Source: Lineus longissimus (taxonomy: Eukaryota; Nemertea; Pilidiophora; Heteronemertea; Lineidae). Taken from it: 64,000 nt of DNA. Where the stretch lies: contig NC_088325.1 in the NCBI RefSeq assembly GCF_910592395.1, forward strand, positions 14,882,109 to 14,946,108. The letters are read 5' to 3'. The notes under the pieces are model-generated. The model ran no database searches. It had not been told where the DNA came from and saw nothing but the letters and a program-made list of their open reading frames with translations. Positions 1 to 12,302 of the stretch are shown piece after piece. The first letter of the stretch is position 1; every line of letters begins with the position of its first letter. Position numbers and translations under genes: made by a program.

Positions 1-2274
1 TTTGTTAAACTTTTTTAACCTACGGTACCCATCTCATAAAATTTCACACGAAATAACATCAGTAAATCTCGTTTTGACATGGGTCAAGATCAATGACACC
101 GGTTATCAGACAGCTGGACACTGGCATGAATTTGGCGTTTAAGGTGATATGTACACGAATTGCCTAATCCCTGTCTCTAATCAACAAGCATCAAGGACAC
201 AAATTAAAGCTTTTAGACCATTTTACGAAGAATAATTGGCTTCTGAAATATCACCTTTAAAGATAGCCTGAAATGTTACCTCAAAACAGCAGCACAGCAA
301 CGAGGATCAAAAGCAAGACAGAGAATAAAAACAACTAGACTGCTCAACAGTACTCCAGAAATCCTACAATGCCGTAAGACACTGTGTCAATACACTTATG
401 TAGCTTTCAATTATATTATAGTACATTGTGTAGTTCTATCTAACGCCGGCCTTCTGGAAACTTGAAAGATAATAAATGCCATCCGGTTCCTGAAATAGAT
501 ATGAAATTTCAAACAATTTACAAACGTTATAATGATTAACATGCCATTGCCAACTGGAAACAACTCCATCATATAGCGACCACATCAACAGTAAAACAAT
601 CCTTACGATTACCGGACTGAAACAAGAGATACGGGTATCATATATTGCTTATTACATACTATATGTCGTTACAATTCACCACTGTTTTCACTAAGTCAAC
701 TATCTACAATTTTTCTGAATTTGAGACCTATGTTTCAGCTGAACATGCGCAACCAAAACTAAGATGGGTGCATTTTGCATCGAAAAGATCCAACATTGTT
801 AGAACACAGTGTGGAAACTTCCCGGTGATTTCCAAGGTCATTACTCAAAATCATATTTGGCCCGAAGTCGCTTTGCAAAAACAGCAAAAACGTGTTATAA
901 TGTTACGATCATGACTGGACGAAGAGTACAACAGGCCTATATTTGGCGAGTCCCAAAGGCATCTGAACAACACAGGCAGTGCAAAAACTGCCAAGTGGCC
1001 GTTCATTTCATCAACATGCAACAAGGGGAGGGGATTTGTAAATTGGCCGTCTTTCGAATGGAATGCATGCGTGCGGATCCGAATTTATAGCAATCTATTG
1101 ATTCCAAACGTTATGAATATTTTTTAAAAAGAGGTGGCCTAGGCTCTAATGTACGCATGCGTAAAAGATAGTTGGAGGTACTGAAAAATCAAGAAATTGT
1201 GCGGACATGCTTATGAACGGCCCGAGCCCTACTCTACATTTATTACATCACAGATTAAATAGGCACTAGCGGTTACCAGTTTTGTTGGTATCGAATCACG
1301 TGTAAGCACAATATTGCCATGAAGTAAATGTTACAGCCACGTGAAGCGGGATCTATGTATGTGCAAAACCGTTCACTTCGTTTTGCGTTCATTCCCATCT
1401 CCACATTTTAAATTGTTAGACATTTGAACCTTTTATTTACCCAAGTAATGCAGCGAAAACTATAAAATTCAACTATAAATATCAACTACAGTGTGTATGA
1501 CATAACAATTTTTATAAAATAAAAGAAAGACTGCTTCAAAACACCTTATAGGACCATTTTTCATTATAATTTATCCTCACAACAAATCACAAAATTCGTT
1601 AAAGTTTATTTCATAAAAAGAATAAAAATCGAAGTGAAAGGTAAAAAATATGCGATGAGAAATTTCCAATAAATAAACCTTTCAGCCAGTTCTAGTTGAC
1701 AGCAAATTACGTTTTTCTCAGCAGCTACGATCTTTTCACCTGCCCAAATTCTCCTCAGATGTACTTACCTTAACAGAAGACAGCATGTGAACCACGAGAA
1801 ATCAATGTCAGCTGATAATGCAAATGAATTTCATCTGCTCAGACAGACAAAAAGGTAATTACATGTACCTGAATTACCTGAACATGTTTCTCTGAATAGT
1901 ACATCAAATCGATTCATCCACTTCTACCTACGAAGTGCTGGTACTTCATACCCTACACAAGCGCATAATAAAATGTATACAAAGTTCACATGTACCTCAT
2001 TATTGACGGCACTGTACCCACCTACTGGGCAGGAGGACATCAGTCTGGCCCATATGTACTGCGCAACAGGTCAAAACTACAACCAGCAGGCTCACAGCAC
2101 AGCCAGGCGGTAAACATGAGAGTGAAAGACTGATTGTGGCTGCGGGCGTATCGGACTCTCGCAGCTGAAGGCAGCAGTCATCTTCTATACATACAGCAAT
2201 TATGCACTGGAGAATCATTCCATAAAGCGCTTTATGAATTTTAAGGTTTCTGAGTAGTCTATGGAAAACATCTG
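1..2274. other. Noncoding stretch downstream of the nuclear receptor gene
   Basis: No convincing coding exon or RNA gene was seen. The segment is AT-rich with short chance ORFs. On the minus strand it must hold the 3' UTR of the nuclear receptor that stops at 2275. AATAAA hexamers read on the minus strand occur at 1605-1610 and near 1431-1436 and are possible polyadenylation signals, but neither can be preferred without transcript data. Confidence 0.5.
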
Positions 2275-3110
2275 TTATAAGTTGAACAGCTCTTTGAGGA
2301 GTGGCGCAATCGCATGGACCTCCACTGAACTGAGTAACTTCGAATGCTGGTCCTTCAGGTGCTTTAAGTCCGACAACTTCATGATCAAGCGCGGGAACAA
2401 ATTCACGCCCGGTCTCTCCTTCTTGATGTAACGTTCCAATAAACAAGCGAACCGTTCCTGAACAACCTCGATTTGAGCTTTATGTTCCATTTCGATCTGG
2501 TCCGTCGAAAATAAACAAATAACGCCGAGCAGGTGGAGGATATTTTTATCATTTTCCATGATTTGTGCTAGACCAGCAGCGTAGCGCCCGTATCCTTCCA
2601 TCATGTCCATCATCTGTTCGTTCCCTTCTCTCTGCACCTGATCGCTGTGGACTTTCGCATTTGGTTTCTGCATTGGCTCCCAAGATGCCGTTTTCGTATC
2701 AAACGCAGGCGCCGACAACAAAATGAGCATCTCAATAGCGCAGTGCTTTAATAATTCAATTTGGTCCCTCACGGACAACTTGATGAATATCTCCAGGCCT
2801 TTAGCAACTTTTATTAAACGTCTCACGCTGATATCCGCCATATTTACAATATCCATAGTCGTCGGATGTGGCAGCAAACCCTCTTCATTTACCGTTTGTT
2901 CGTACATTGGGTTAAATGCCTGGTTCACTATCTCTAATGATTTAGAGTCTTCTTCGGACCAGCTTACTACGGATTCTGGACTTGAATGTGATGATGATGA
3001 ATCAGTGCCGTCTCGGTACTTCAGTTCCTCCATCTTCCACGCTGACGACGGTTCTGACAACGAGTCTTCATTCTTAACACGTTTCTGCCGCTTTACTCGT
3101 TCGTCGTCAT
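2275..3110 (-). CDS. Nuclear receptor last exon: hinge and ligand-binding domain
   Basis: The acceptor is TGTTTCAG, ending at 3111. The exon holds the basic hinge ([15 protein letters not shown]), an acidic/Ser-rich linker, and the complete ligand-binding domain through the AF-2 helix, then a TAA stop at 2277-2275. Having the whole ligand-binding domain in a single exon is simpler than in most animal nuclear receptors. Confidence 0.88.
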
Positions 3111-5440
3111 CTGAAACAGCAACAAGAACGATCAATCGAGTATTCAAACCATCAATACATACATACATACATACATACAAATAGCATTTATATAGCGCAA
3201 AATCCAATTAGAAAAATTGCTCAGCTGCCCTTAACAAAAACACTGTTCAAATAGTTTGGTTTTTAATCTTCTTTTGAACTCGCTGACGGTGGAGCTGTTG
3301 CGGGTGTTAGTGTCCAGCGAGTTCCATAATTTGCTGGCATAAACTGTAAAGCTTCTGCCACCAAAAGTCTCAAGGCGATACCTGGGAGTCACCAACAACT
3401 CTTGGTTATCCGATCTCAGGGATCGCCCTGGGGCATACGATGGCAGGATGTCCGAGATATATGATGGAGCCATGTTGTTTTTGGCTTTGAACACCATGAG
3501 TAAAACCTTGAAATCGATATGATATGGTATCATTTGGCCAGACAGCCAACAAATCAATCATTCGATCAAATCAACTATCAATCAACAACCACTCAACCAA
3601 TTAGAGCCAAAGCTAGAGGTGGCTGGTGGTCATATCTTACACCGATTGAGCGACTCGGCCTTGTCGGGTTTTGTAGAGTTAAGATACTTCTTAGTTTATA
3701 TAAGATCCAATAGATGGCGCTTGCGTTTTGAAACATTCTAATGTGATAACTTCTGGTTGAGAGACATATGAATAACAACGGACCAATTACATCAGTTTAA
3801 CCATGTATAAATACCATAATAGACCTCATTCAGGTCTTTGCAAGGCCGAATTGTTGTGTAACTCTCAGCCGTTATGGAACAAAATGCACTCAAAACAAAT
3901 AAATGTGTCCAACACATACGTGTTGGTTGAACAGCTCGTCTATAAGGCTGACGTTACATAGGCCTCATTCGTTCACTTCCCACATGTCACGTTCCAGCTT
4001 TACTTAACGTTCCTCGGTGAATGCACGGCCTTGTGGCATGCATTCAGTGAGGAACGAACGCATTAAGGGGAACGTGACATGTGGGAAGTGAACGAATGAG
4101 GCCTATGTAACGTCAGCCTTAGGATCATGCGTTAGCCTCATTCGTTGTAGTTTATCGATACAACTAATACTACTGCTACGGTATCAATGCCTTAATCCAT
4201 GCACTCACTTAAAATCATATCTTGCTTCATTCCAACTCTAAAGCACTTCTTTAGGCGACAGCTTTTACAGTACACGCGACTCTCTGTGTCTACAACGCAA
4301 TCGCCCTTACAGCGCCCTCTTATTGTCTGAAAAAGAGTTAGAAAATGTTGAAAATGTTGAGATGAACTTGGATTCAACTGGATTATCATTGAGCAGCTTT
4401 TCAAGGATCGCCACATTCACTGGGTTCCCTGGTTCACATATTGGGAACATGTTTTCTCACTAAACATTTATTGGTTGTTGTCAGTCTAGGGACGTTTTAC
4501 TGTATCTGATACGTACTCTGAATGCCATCCTCCTGAAGAACGCTTTACATGATTCACAGGATATAACGCCAAAGTTACATCCGATTGCACGATCTCCGCA
4601 CACTAGACATATCTTATTCTTCTTGGGCTGTTTGGAGCTACTCGTGGTTGGTGATTGGAGTGGTTGCGTTATTAACCCTGAGTCGATGTCTTCCTCTGAA
4701 ATTACAATGGAAGGCTGAACGTTATTTGAAATGGACAACCAGTCCATCTCGACCTGCCAGGCTTAGCGCATCAAGAGCGTGGTTATGATGTGACTGGTCA
4801 CATATCACTCACACCGCGAATAAAAAAAAATGTTTATATCATAGAATGATCTTCATTTGAAATCATTGTACTCATAGGGCATTCACTTACGGATCATCTG
4901 GTAATAAGGTCAGACATTATGTGCACCTGTTATTGTCGAGGCTGATTTATGCTATAATATTGGGATAAACATGAGCATTATGAGAACCGTATTACTCGCT
5001 TACGGCTTTCTCGATAGAGCGAAAACGTCATCCAACTGATATGGCTATACACTTATAACATTATTATGATATGGCCAAACTTTTTTCCAAAGTTCCACAA
5101 AAGATTCCTTTCTTGGTCCTTGGAGTCAAACTCAAAGCTTTGAGATAAATTTCAAACCATCAGATTATTTTTTAATCTGAGGGCTCAAGATAAAAAAGGC
5201 ATACTGTCTGGTGTTCAGCATGTCAATTCGATAGGCCATAGCGCTCATTTTATTTGTCGGGATTAGGGGATGAGGGGGTTAGGGGCCTTCTCAACTTTGC
5301 CCCATCTTTATGGAATAGAATACTGGACTTACGTTTCATCTGGTTCTGATGTGAGTGTAAGTCCATGTCGGTCATTGAGTGTTGGCACGATTGGGGAAGA
5401 TCGTCATTGGGCTCATTTTTAATCACCATAGTCTTGTCAA
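2275..5440 (-). CDS. Nuclear receptor, HR96/NR1J-like (four exons recognised)
   Basis: A ligand-regulated transcription factor acting in the nucleus. Minus-strand exons are 5440-5333, 4761-4517, 4326-4209 and 3110-2275, all with GT-AG borders and agreeing phases (1, 0, 1). Counted from the ATG at 5429 they give 431 residues. The DNA-binding domain spans about residues 84-150, with first-finger cysteines 84, 87, 101 and 104 and P-box ESCKAFFRR; second-finger cysteines are 120, 124, 134 and 137. The hinge reads [14 protein letters not shown]. The ligand-binding domain covers about 205-431, with a helix 3-5 signature ([11 protein letters not shown]) and a C-terminal AF-2 helix PLLKELF. The ESCKAFF P-box is the one known from HR96, DAF-12 and NHR-8, which are xenobiotic, lipid or steroid sensors, so NR1J is the best placement. 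The vertebrate VDR/PXR group is related but carries a different P-box. The second finger has an odd C-x3-C D-box. The 5' end is open: the first exon has no in-frame stop before the ATG, so an upstream coding exon is likely. Confidence 0.9.
3154..3178. repeat. (ACAT)n microsatellite at the LINE 3' end
   Basis: About six perfect ATAC units directly abut the 3' end of the LINE relic. This fits the short tandem 3' tails of CR1/L2-type elements. Confidence 0.85.
3157..3560 (-). mobile_element. 5'-truncated LINE relic (CR1/L2-like 3' end)
   Basis: The minus-strand ORF 3557-3231 encodes the well-known C-terminal tail of non-LTR retrotransposon polyproteins, with the motifs [53 protein letters not shown] and [10 protein letters not shown]. 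It is followed by a GCGCTATATAAAT-type 3' end and then a tandem TGTA tail at 3178-3154. Only the extreme 3' end is present, as expected for a 5'-truncated insertion. It sits in the last intron of the nuclear receptor in the same orientation as the gene. Clade assignment is inferred from the tail style. Confidence 0.75.
3943..4121. mobile_element. Near-palindromic foldback MITE with about 50-bp terminal inverted repeats
   Basis: The left arm from 3943 (TAAGGCTGACGTTACATAGG and on to about 3995) is the reverse complement of the right arm ending at 4121 with essentially no mismatch over roughly 50 bp. Beyond that, the inner halves still match imperfectly up to a centre near 4031 (CTCGGTGAATGCA against TGCATTCAGTGAG). 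TA lies at both outer edges, consistent with a TA target-site duplication. There is no ORF. It lies in the last intron of the nuclear receptor. Confidence 0.8.
4209..4326 (-). CDS. Nuclear receptor exon: second zinc finger
   Basis: The acceptor is CTTTTTCAG and the donor GTGAGT at 4208. It encodes [17 protein letters not shown] then [19 protein letters not shown]. The C-x9-C-x2-C spacing of the later cysteines is canonical, but the first pair is C-x3-C instead of the usual C-x5-C. The exon ends MIL plus one base, which joins the next exon as AAT (Asn). Confidence 0.85.
4517..4761 (-). CDS. Nuclear receptor exon: first zinc finger
   Basis: It encodes a Ser/Thr-rich linker and then [16 protein letters not shown] and [14 protein letters not shown], the whole first C4 finger with its recognition helix. 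The donor at 4516 (GTACGT) lies just after FFRRMAFR. The acceptor chosen (CTAAG at 4762-4766) keeps phase 1 with the upstream exon; a nearby GGCAG would break the frame. Confidence 0.85.
5333..5440 (-). CDS. Nuclear receptor exon encoding the A/B region
   Basis: The acceptor is TTTTCCAG at 5441-5448 and the donor is GTAAGT at 5332. The exon opens mid-codon (phase 1) with TT GAC AAG ACT ATG, so the ATG at 5429-5427 is either the start codon or an internal Met. It encodes [15 protein letters not shown] and a His/Gln/Met-rich stretch. The sequence IKNEP resembles a SUMOylation motif (hydrophobic-K-x-E); this is inference only. Confidence 0.75.
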
Positions 5441-8208
5441 CTGGAAAATAAATAAGTTAAGAGTGATGTTCAGCAGTGGCATAGTCGTCCAGGTCACAGA
5501 TGCCACAATGCTACAAACGAAAACATTGACGGTTAGTAAATGATTCGAAAGACCTTTGCGACACAGACATGTACCTCTGTTTGCATCCAGCTTTAGGTTG
5601 TATCAATGTCTAAGACAAGGTATGGTGAAGCTGTGCTATATGACTGTGGGTACAGTACGTCATCTTCCCCTTCGGACAAAGATGACTTGTCCTCGAGTCA
5701 CTAACGACACTCAGCGTCTCTGTACCGACCGAATGTCTCCCATGTATTATACGTGTCGGTCACCTATCCAATTGATGACCGAGCTAAGACACTCATAATA
5801 GCGAATGTATGTTAGAGAAGATGCGGTTTAAGCAGGTTGTCATGGCAAGATTACCCGTGGTACAAATTTTGATTCGACACGTCTCGTAGCAACAAGCTAC
5901 TAATAACGAAGAATTTGTCAAACTGACGTATGCAAGCATGTTTTGATCAGAGAGAAAGTTGCTACTACTATGGAAACCATTATTATTATTAGCCATGGAG
6001 CCGCCATTCCAGTCGTAATCTGGGATCACGCAAATTAAATGTCGTAATTACTGTCCATGTTTTTTTTGACTGAAACTCAGTGTGCATCTCAATCATATGC
6101 AGTATCATTGACCTGATCTCAGAATGAGCAGGAATCCGATTGTTAAGTTATACAATATAATTATCATCTCCAAGCTGTCTCTAACTTTATTTCCTTGAAA
6201 TGATCAATCATTTATCATCACAGGACCCATACACATGGACGCATACAACTAGGCGACACAAACAAGTTGATATACATTCGACTTTGAATAAATCTGACAT
6301 GCATAGAGGTTCTTCACTGACGTCACATGATGACGCTGCCAATTGCTTTTCACTGCCATATTGGCCGTAAAGGAAATGCATTGGCAGGTTGCCGTCAAAA
6401 TGCCAGGTCGTGACGTCTATAATAAATGTGAGTTATAAATTAATCCAGCTCGGCAAAAGTGTCAAAACATGTAAATGCTTTTGATGCAGTTCATATGAGA
6501 TGAAACAAATTGACACAAAAAGTATTGATTTGCGTTACATGTGGCCAAATGTTTGGTAAGTCATTGACGATAATGAGAGTTGTTCGGAATCAAACGTATA
6601 TAATCTTTTTGGATCACCCAGTACATGAAATAGGCCAGGTGGTTCTCCTTGAATGTACAGGTACTTGAATGTATCTTGAAAATGCCCTTTTATAGGTCTC
6701 CTCATTCATACTATGAGTACCATAGACTATATCATCATTAAAACGTAGCACATTTTGAGCCCAGCGTTGTGGAATAGAATGAAAGAGAAAACACATTCTA
6801 TAGCACGATGGCATATGACACCGCGCCTTATGTTGTTGTTGCCATATACATATTTGATGCTAATAACATAAAACTTGTTGGGTCGGTGACCTCACTATGT
6901 TATGTATATCAAGAGATGTACTGCAACCTTCACCAGGAATTATTAGACAGACCGATGATATTTCTGACGCTGCGTCATTTGGAAGCCATTTTTAGCACAA
7001 TGATTACTGTTTCATGCTACAAAATGACAAGAATGCGAACAAAATGTATTCTAGAACACAATTTGGCTGTAAGAAGTGTGAGAGAGATCCCACTTGGCGA
7101 TGAAAATATGGATGTCGTGAGACGGGATTGATATTACAGAGGCCTTGACTTTAACTGCAATCCAACCGATGAGGGTTATATCCACACGCCTTGCGCCTGG
7201 CTGGCTTCAAACAGTCTAGCTAACGATGTTATTCTCAGGTATGAACCAGTATTCATTTGTCAGAATCAAACATGATTCAACTACATGTTCAATTAACTAC
7301 AAATCCAGGAAGAAAACCCCTCCGTGTGTTTGCATATGTTTGCACACCGTAATACATATCATGCAATGTACCTTTAGTTTCACTGAGTGTAATCCTGTGG
7401 TAAACATACATAGATCTTAAGAGCATTGATCCTGTGTAAAATTGTATATAAACTCCTCAACATGGTCCTTGAATTGAATTGAGTTGAATTGAATTGTGAA
7501 CAATAGCTTCTTGGCAGACTTGTTAAAATGTGATCATTCAACAGTAGCCGCCATTTGCCTGTTGTTCTCTATGATTATTCCCGGTCTAATGTTCTTCACC
7601 TTTTCCCATACTCAACTTCCAGCGGTATTGCCTCCGTAAAGATGCGCGTTGTGTGGAAGCTTAGCAATGTCAACACATTGAGGGTCAAGATGCATTTTCC
7701 TTGCATTCACAAGGCCTGAAACAAATAATGCCAATGGCTGTGAGATATCTCCTGAATACAGACAGCTCTAGCCACGTATCCTGACATGTCACTACCTGAT
7801 TTCCTCGCTCGAGTTTAGCACGTTGTGTTTTCAACTCGAAACCCCATAAAGCTTTCTGAGGAGGCAGATAATCCCATAGCACTTGTGAACAGATCCCGAG
7901 TAACTGAAACAAGTGCTACAATACAGTACCGGTACCGTTTACTTACCGTAAAGGAATTTCATTCAAATATGTTTCTCATCCACATGTCAAAAGTACATCC
8001 TGGAAATAAAACTTGTTTACGATGTCTGTGTCGGTATTATTGATTTTTTTACAGTGGTATGGTGTCATTCACCTTTTCATGACTTTATGCTCCACGGATA
8101 AACCGTTGACCCCATTAGATTTGTTTCCAATATACAAACTGCCCTGAGGGCGGGAATGCCCTATTTTGAGGGAGAAAATTGGTATGGGCAGCTGCATATT
8201 TGTTATGA

Positions 8209-8226
8209 GGGGGGGGGGGGGGGGGG
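8209..8226 (+). repeat. Poly-G run of 18
   Basis: An uninterrupted G homopolymer. Similar G/C runs recur at 14611-14624, 36342-36353, 47515-47532, 55298-55318 and 58673-58685, so they are a feature of this genome. Lengths are error-prone in assemblies. Confidence 0.9.
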
Positions 8227-10329
8227 TTGAGGAAAACATCGGCACCGGGTGCCCACCTGTCTTAAAATATGAGTCACAAATTCCATCCACAGAACTCACA
8301 CAATACATTCTGATGGTGTGACGTCTTTGCTGAAAGATTTTATACATTGCTATCCACTGATTGGAAGTCACAGAAGATGTGCATGTCATATTGGAAACTA
8401 AGCGGATTCCACTGACAGAAAATCAATAGGTGGGAATATGCAACTTTCATCTCCGGAAGACTCATCTTCTTGGTGACGACCATGTTACAAAAACTGAACA
8501 CTCAGAAAATGAATAAGACCAACTAATGCTCCATGCTCTTACTTCATTTTTTTGGTACAGAAAGGCCTAATGGAAATATAAGTTACATGGAGTTTCGGCT
8601 TTTAACTCCACTGACAGACAAGTGAACATGGACGGAGTTGTCCCTCATTTGTCGTGATCCCCTCATCAAAATCATCTGTTCTCAGGATCTTCGACTATCT
8701 CTAATCGCAGGTAGCTGCAATTTAAATCATGTCTTAAACAGAACAACTTCCAAGTGTAAAGCCAGCCTCCCAGACCAATTTTACAAATGGGCTCCTCTCC
8801 TCTCCCAAAGACAAAATGCATTTCAGGAAATTCTTTTTTTTTTCGGAATAAAATCCAGTGGGATAGTCCTGGAGAGCACCGGATACACTCGAAAATGGCA
8901 AGGTAAAAAGTCTTTGATGAAAAAAAGTTGTTATTTTCTAAGTGTGTGTACTCGTAAAGCTCTCAGTTGATTATAATTTTGCGATATATCAAACATATCA
9001 TAGCCTGGAAATGTTTTCGCCATTTTAGAATTGGGTGCTGGGATCAAACTCCTGAAATCGCTAATGTTTTTCAGTTGTTGACATTTTAGTTTTGCAATTT
9101 TCGCAAATGTGCTGTCACAGATAGCGCCGGCTCGGTTCTTATAACGGCAGTCATGTCTTGTTATGATGTATATTCCTTTCATTAGGTCTAAAATGAAATC
9201 CCCACCACTGGTAAGAAATTGATAGTTCTATTCCTGAAATGAACCCTGGCCATTCACGCGGTCTGGCAGCCAGACGAGAATGGATTAGCCAAGCGACAGA
9301 ATGTCGTGGCAAAGGCTGAACATTGGATTAATACGCACTGATAAAGCACTTTTGAACATGTATATAAGATCATGATCTTCTGTTAAGAAGGAGATAAAGA
9401 AGGATAACATCAATCATTTTTTTTACACAGGAGATCACATTCTTATCAGTGCTTCCACTATAGACCCTCGAAAAATCTGACTTTCAAGGATACCGCCTAA
9501 TTTTTCATAGGTCTCTCAATGTAGATTGAGAGCAAATTCCAATTACCAAGGGTCCTTCTGTAATTTTTGTGGTTAAAAATACATTTTTCTGAGGTTAACG
9601 GAAGCACTGTTCTTATGTTGCTTTACCAATTTAGACCAGGTTTTCAAACCAACGCTCGTCACCAGTTTCTCCGTATTCATGATAAACTCCAAGTCACTGC
9701 TCTACTTCGACATGTTGAAGGGTAGTTCTATTACTAGAGTAACGAACTTGAATAAGAAGGGTACGCACATCCTGGCGTCTCCAAGGGCAACCATGACAAC
9801 ATGAGCGTCTCGAGCCCCGAAGATGATTTCACTAATGAGGAGGGCCGGTACAAAATGTACGTTGTGCTGGTGAGGACAATTAGAACATTATTTCCGCTGA
9901 CTTGTAATCGCCAATAGAACTAGATAATGAACGCCCCATCTTAGCAATAGCAGGTGTCATAAATGGCGTTGTCAACTCATTATCTTCTCTATTTTCTGCA
10001 GGTAGATGATTAATTTGGTTTAAAAGCCGCGCTTTCATCTTTTATACACAAACTGACATAAATCACTTATCAAACCTGATCCCTTTTGATGCTTATATAC
10101 TCGTTGTTGTTAAAATCCTATTCGGAGATGAACAGTTGTGCCATACATGGTTTGACATTTTCCAAATATGGGCTTACTGATGAAAACGGTATCCCTAGTT
10201 TCGAAGGTGTCAACTGCGATGAATTTGCTAATTTGCTGACATCAGAAGGTCAGTGGCTAGTAAATGTATACTTTGTTTTTTATCGTAATACATGTATGTT
10301 CATATTTATGATAATTTTAGTGCAGTGAT

Positions 10330-10354
10330 AAAAAAAAAAAAAAAAAAAAAAAAA
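10330..10354 (+). repeat. Poly-A run
   Basis: An uninterrupted A run of about 25. It could be the tail of a retroposed sequence, but no source gene was recognised upstream. Confidence 0.85.
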
Positions 10355-11483
10355 TCTGTTAGGTGTTTAATTTTGCTGATCCAATATGGCTGATCAACGC
10401 AAAATCAACAAAATCATCAGCAAAGGGGCACAGCAAAACTTTGAAAAAGGACGCACAACCTCAAGTTCAAGCACTCTTTTAGCAGCTGTGCAGCTGTGTT
10501 AAACACTTTTAGTTGGTTTCTCGTGGTAGCGTTCCATGACAAATGGGAGAAGTGTGTTTGAACACAAGTTTTCATACCCAGTCCAACCTATTCATTCGTC
10601 TCACTCAAAAAGCACTTGAGAGTCTGTTGCCTAACAGTTTTGTATGGTTATGCCAGATGTACATACATGTACTTGCTTTCACAGATTCATACAGCTGCTT
10701 AGCTTTTCAACATCATGTCTACTCATTCTACACCTTGATCTAATTTTTTTTTCAATTCAGCAAGAATGGATAGTGTTTTGATAACTTGGGCCAAACAGCA
10801 TCCTGGCTTTTCATAATTTCTATTTTTGCCCTGCATTTAAACATGAATGGCTAATGCGATTCCATCCAGCACTGCCCCCTGTATTTTTCCGGCAGTGCCC
10901 TTTCCTGCCTTGTAGATTTCTGTCGAAACACTTATGGAGAGGCAAAATTAACAAACACAACATTGACGAGAACTCACCCCCTTTGGTTTTCAAGCGAGGG
11001 TACATCCTGGCATTCAAATCAACACAATCTTCCTCGCCACTCCTGTCGTCGAAGTCAAAGTCATTGTTTGTGCCCCTAGCGATATTCACTAGGAAGAGAA
11101 AAAGGCAGCACTAAGGAATCGTTCATTTATAGTGTTATTTTAGCACATTTTTTCAGTATCCCCTGCCTCCCCTTGCACACGTAAGAGCCCATGAAACCCT
11201 CCGCCACCTGCGTAGATTAGCAATTAAGATTGCCATTCGATATTTGTGTATGTCATGCATGTAGTCAACAGGGACAGGTGATGTCGTCATATATAACACA
11301 AGAACTTGAAACCGTACCTAAACCATGAACATCTCATCGTTTTCATACAATAGACTTTTCTCATTGTTTGTTACAGCAAAAAAAAGTTCACTGTCAAAAT
11401 TTGGTTTAATCATCTCAGTGTAATAAATTTTAGAAAGGCTTTTGGCTTTTAAAAACGCGTCGGACCACTCTCATTTTAATAAT

Positions 11484-11589
11484 TTTATAAATGTTTTTGC
11501 GTGGACACCAATTTTGTTGCTACATGTATGATACTGTTTATAAATGTTTTTGCGTGGACACCAATTTTGTTGCTACATGTATGATACTG
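11484..11589 (+). repeat. 53-bp tandem duplication
   Basis: Two adjacent copies of a 53-bp unit (TTTATAAATGTTTTTGCGTG and following) start at 11484 and 11537 and are essentially identical, which points to a recent duplication. No function is evident. Confidence 0.9.
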
Positions 11590-12126
11590 TTTAAAAGTCA
11601 TATTTTCACCGTTTCATGCACTTTCAAATTGTGCACTTTTAAAAGGATTTTTCAGACATCTGGATATGCTGTATGAGGGTTTTAAAATAACACAGGTGAA
11701 AATCATATCAAATCAATAACAGCGTACCAATGTAGACAGTCGTGCCTCATCTTGAATTTCGGTGCAACACTCGGCAGACCGAAACCCACATGCTTCCAGC
11801 CATGCCAGCGGGAGTGCGTCCCATAGAAATGCCAATGTTGTGGGACTTGACTTAAAGATGGGGATCTATAATTCGCCATGTGGGGGTCATCATGTTTTGC
11901 TGACAAAAATACACCTGTCACACATTTCTGTTGGTATCTGCACACGTTTGTGCCCACTCGACAAAATAAATCGGGCCTACCAACGACTGGTTCAAAGTTC
12001 AGGAGGATGGCAAATACAGGACATCAATCGTAATGAAAGTTTCATGGTATGCATTCATAACGGCCCCTTTCGGAGTTGCATCAGTCTGAGGTCATTATGA
12101 CCTGCCTGGTGTCCTTGACTTGTAAC

Positions 12127-12302
12127 ACCGGTGTGACAGCGGATATAGTCCCCCTGGAGTCATAGTCCGGTAGCATTGTATTTGACCAATTAAGCAGCAT
12201 GATCTATTGTACCGCTAACCCTAACCAAAACATTTAGCAATGCGGGCTATTGTTACACGGACTATCAGCCCTAGGACTACTATCCCTTGCACACCGGGAT
12301 AT
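12127..12302. repeat. Imperfect foldback element with a telomere-like centre
   Basis: The left arm 12128-12175 (GTGTGACAGCGGATATAGTC and following) is imperfectly complementary to the right arm 12248-12300. Both arms carry GGATA.AGTCC and ATAGTCCG blocks. The loop contains CTAACCCTAACC at 12215-12226. It is probably a decayed MITE; no coding capacity was seen. Confidence 0.5.

Noticed and set aside
5793-6029. Minus-strand ORF with an Asn/Ser-rich start (MANNNNGFHSSSNF), considered as a nuclear receptor first exon
   Set aside because: The nearest reasonable donor (GTCAGT after AY) is phase 0, which would put a stop in the next exon, which needs phase 1.
10086-10328. Plus-strand ORF reading ENGIPSFEGVNCDEFANLL
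   Set aside because: No splice sites that hold, no family recognised, and it runs into a poly-A tract.
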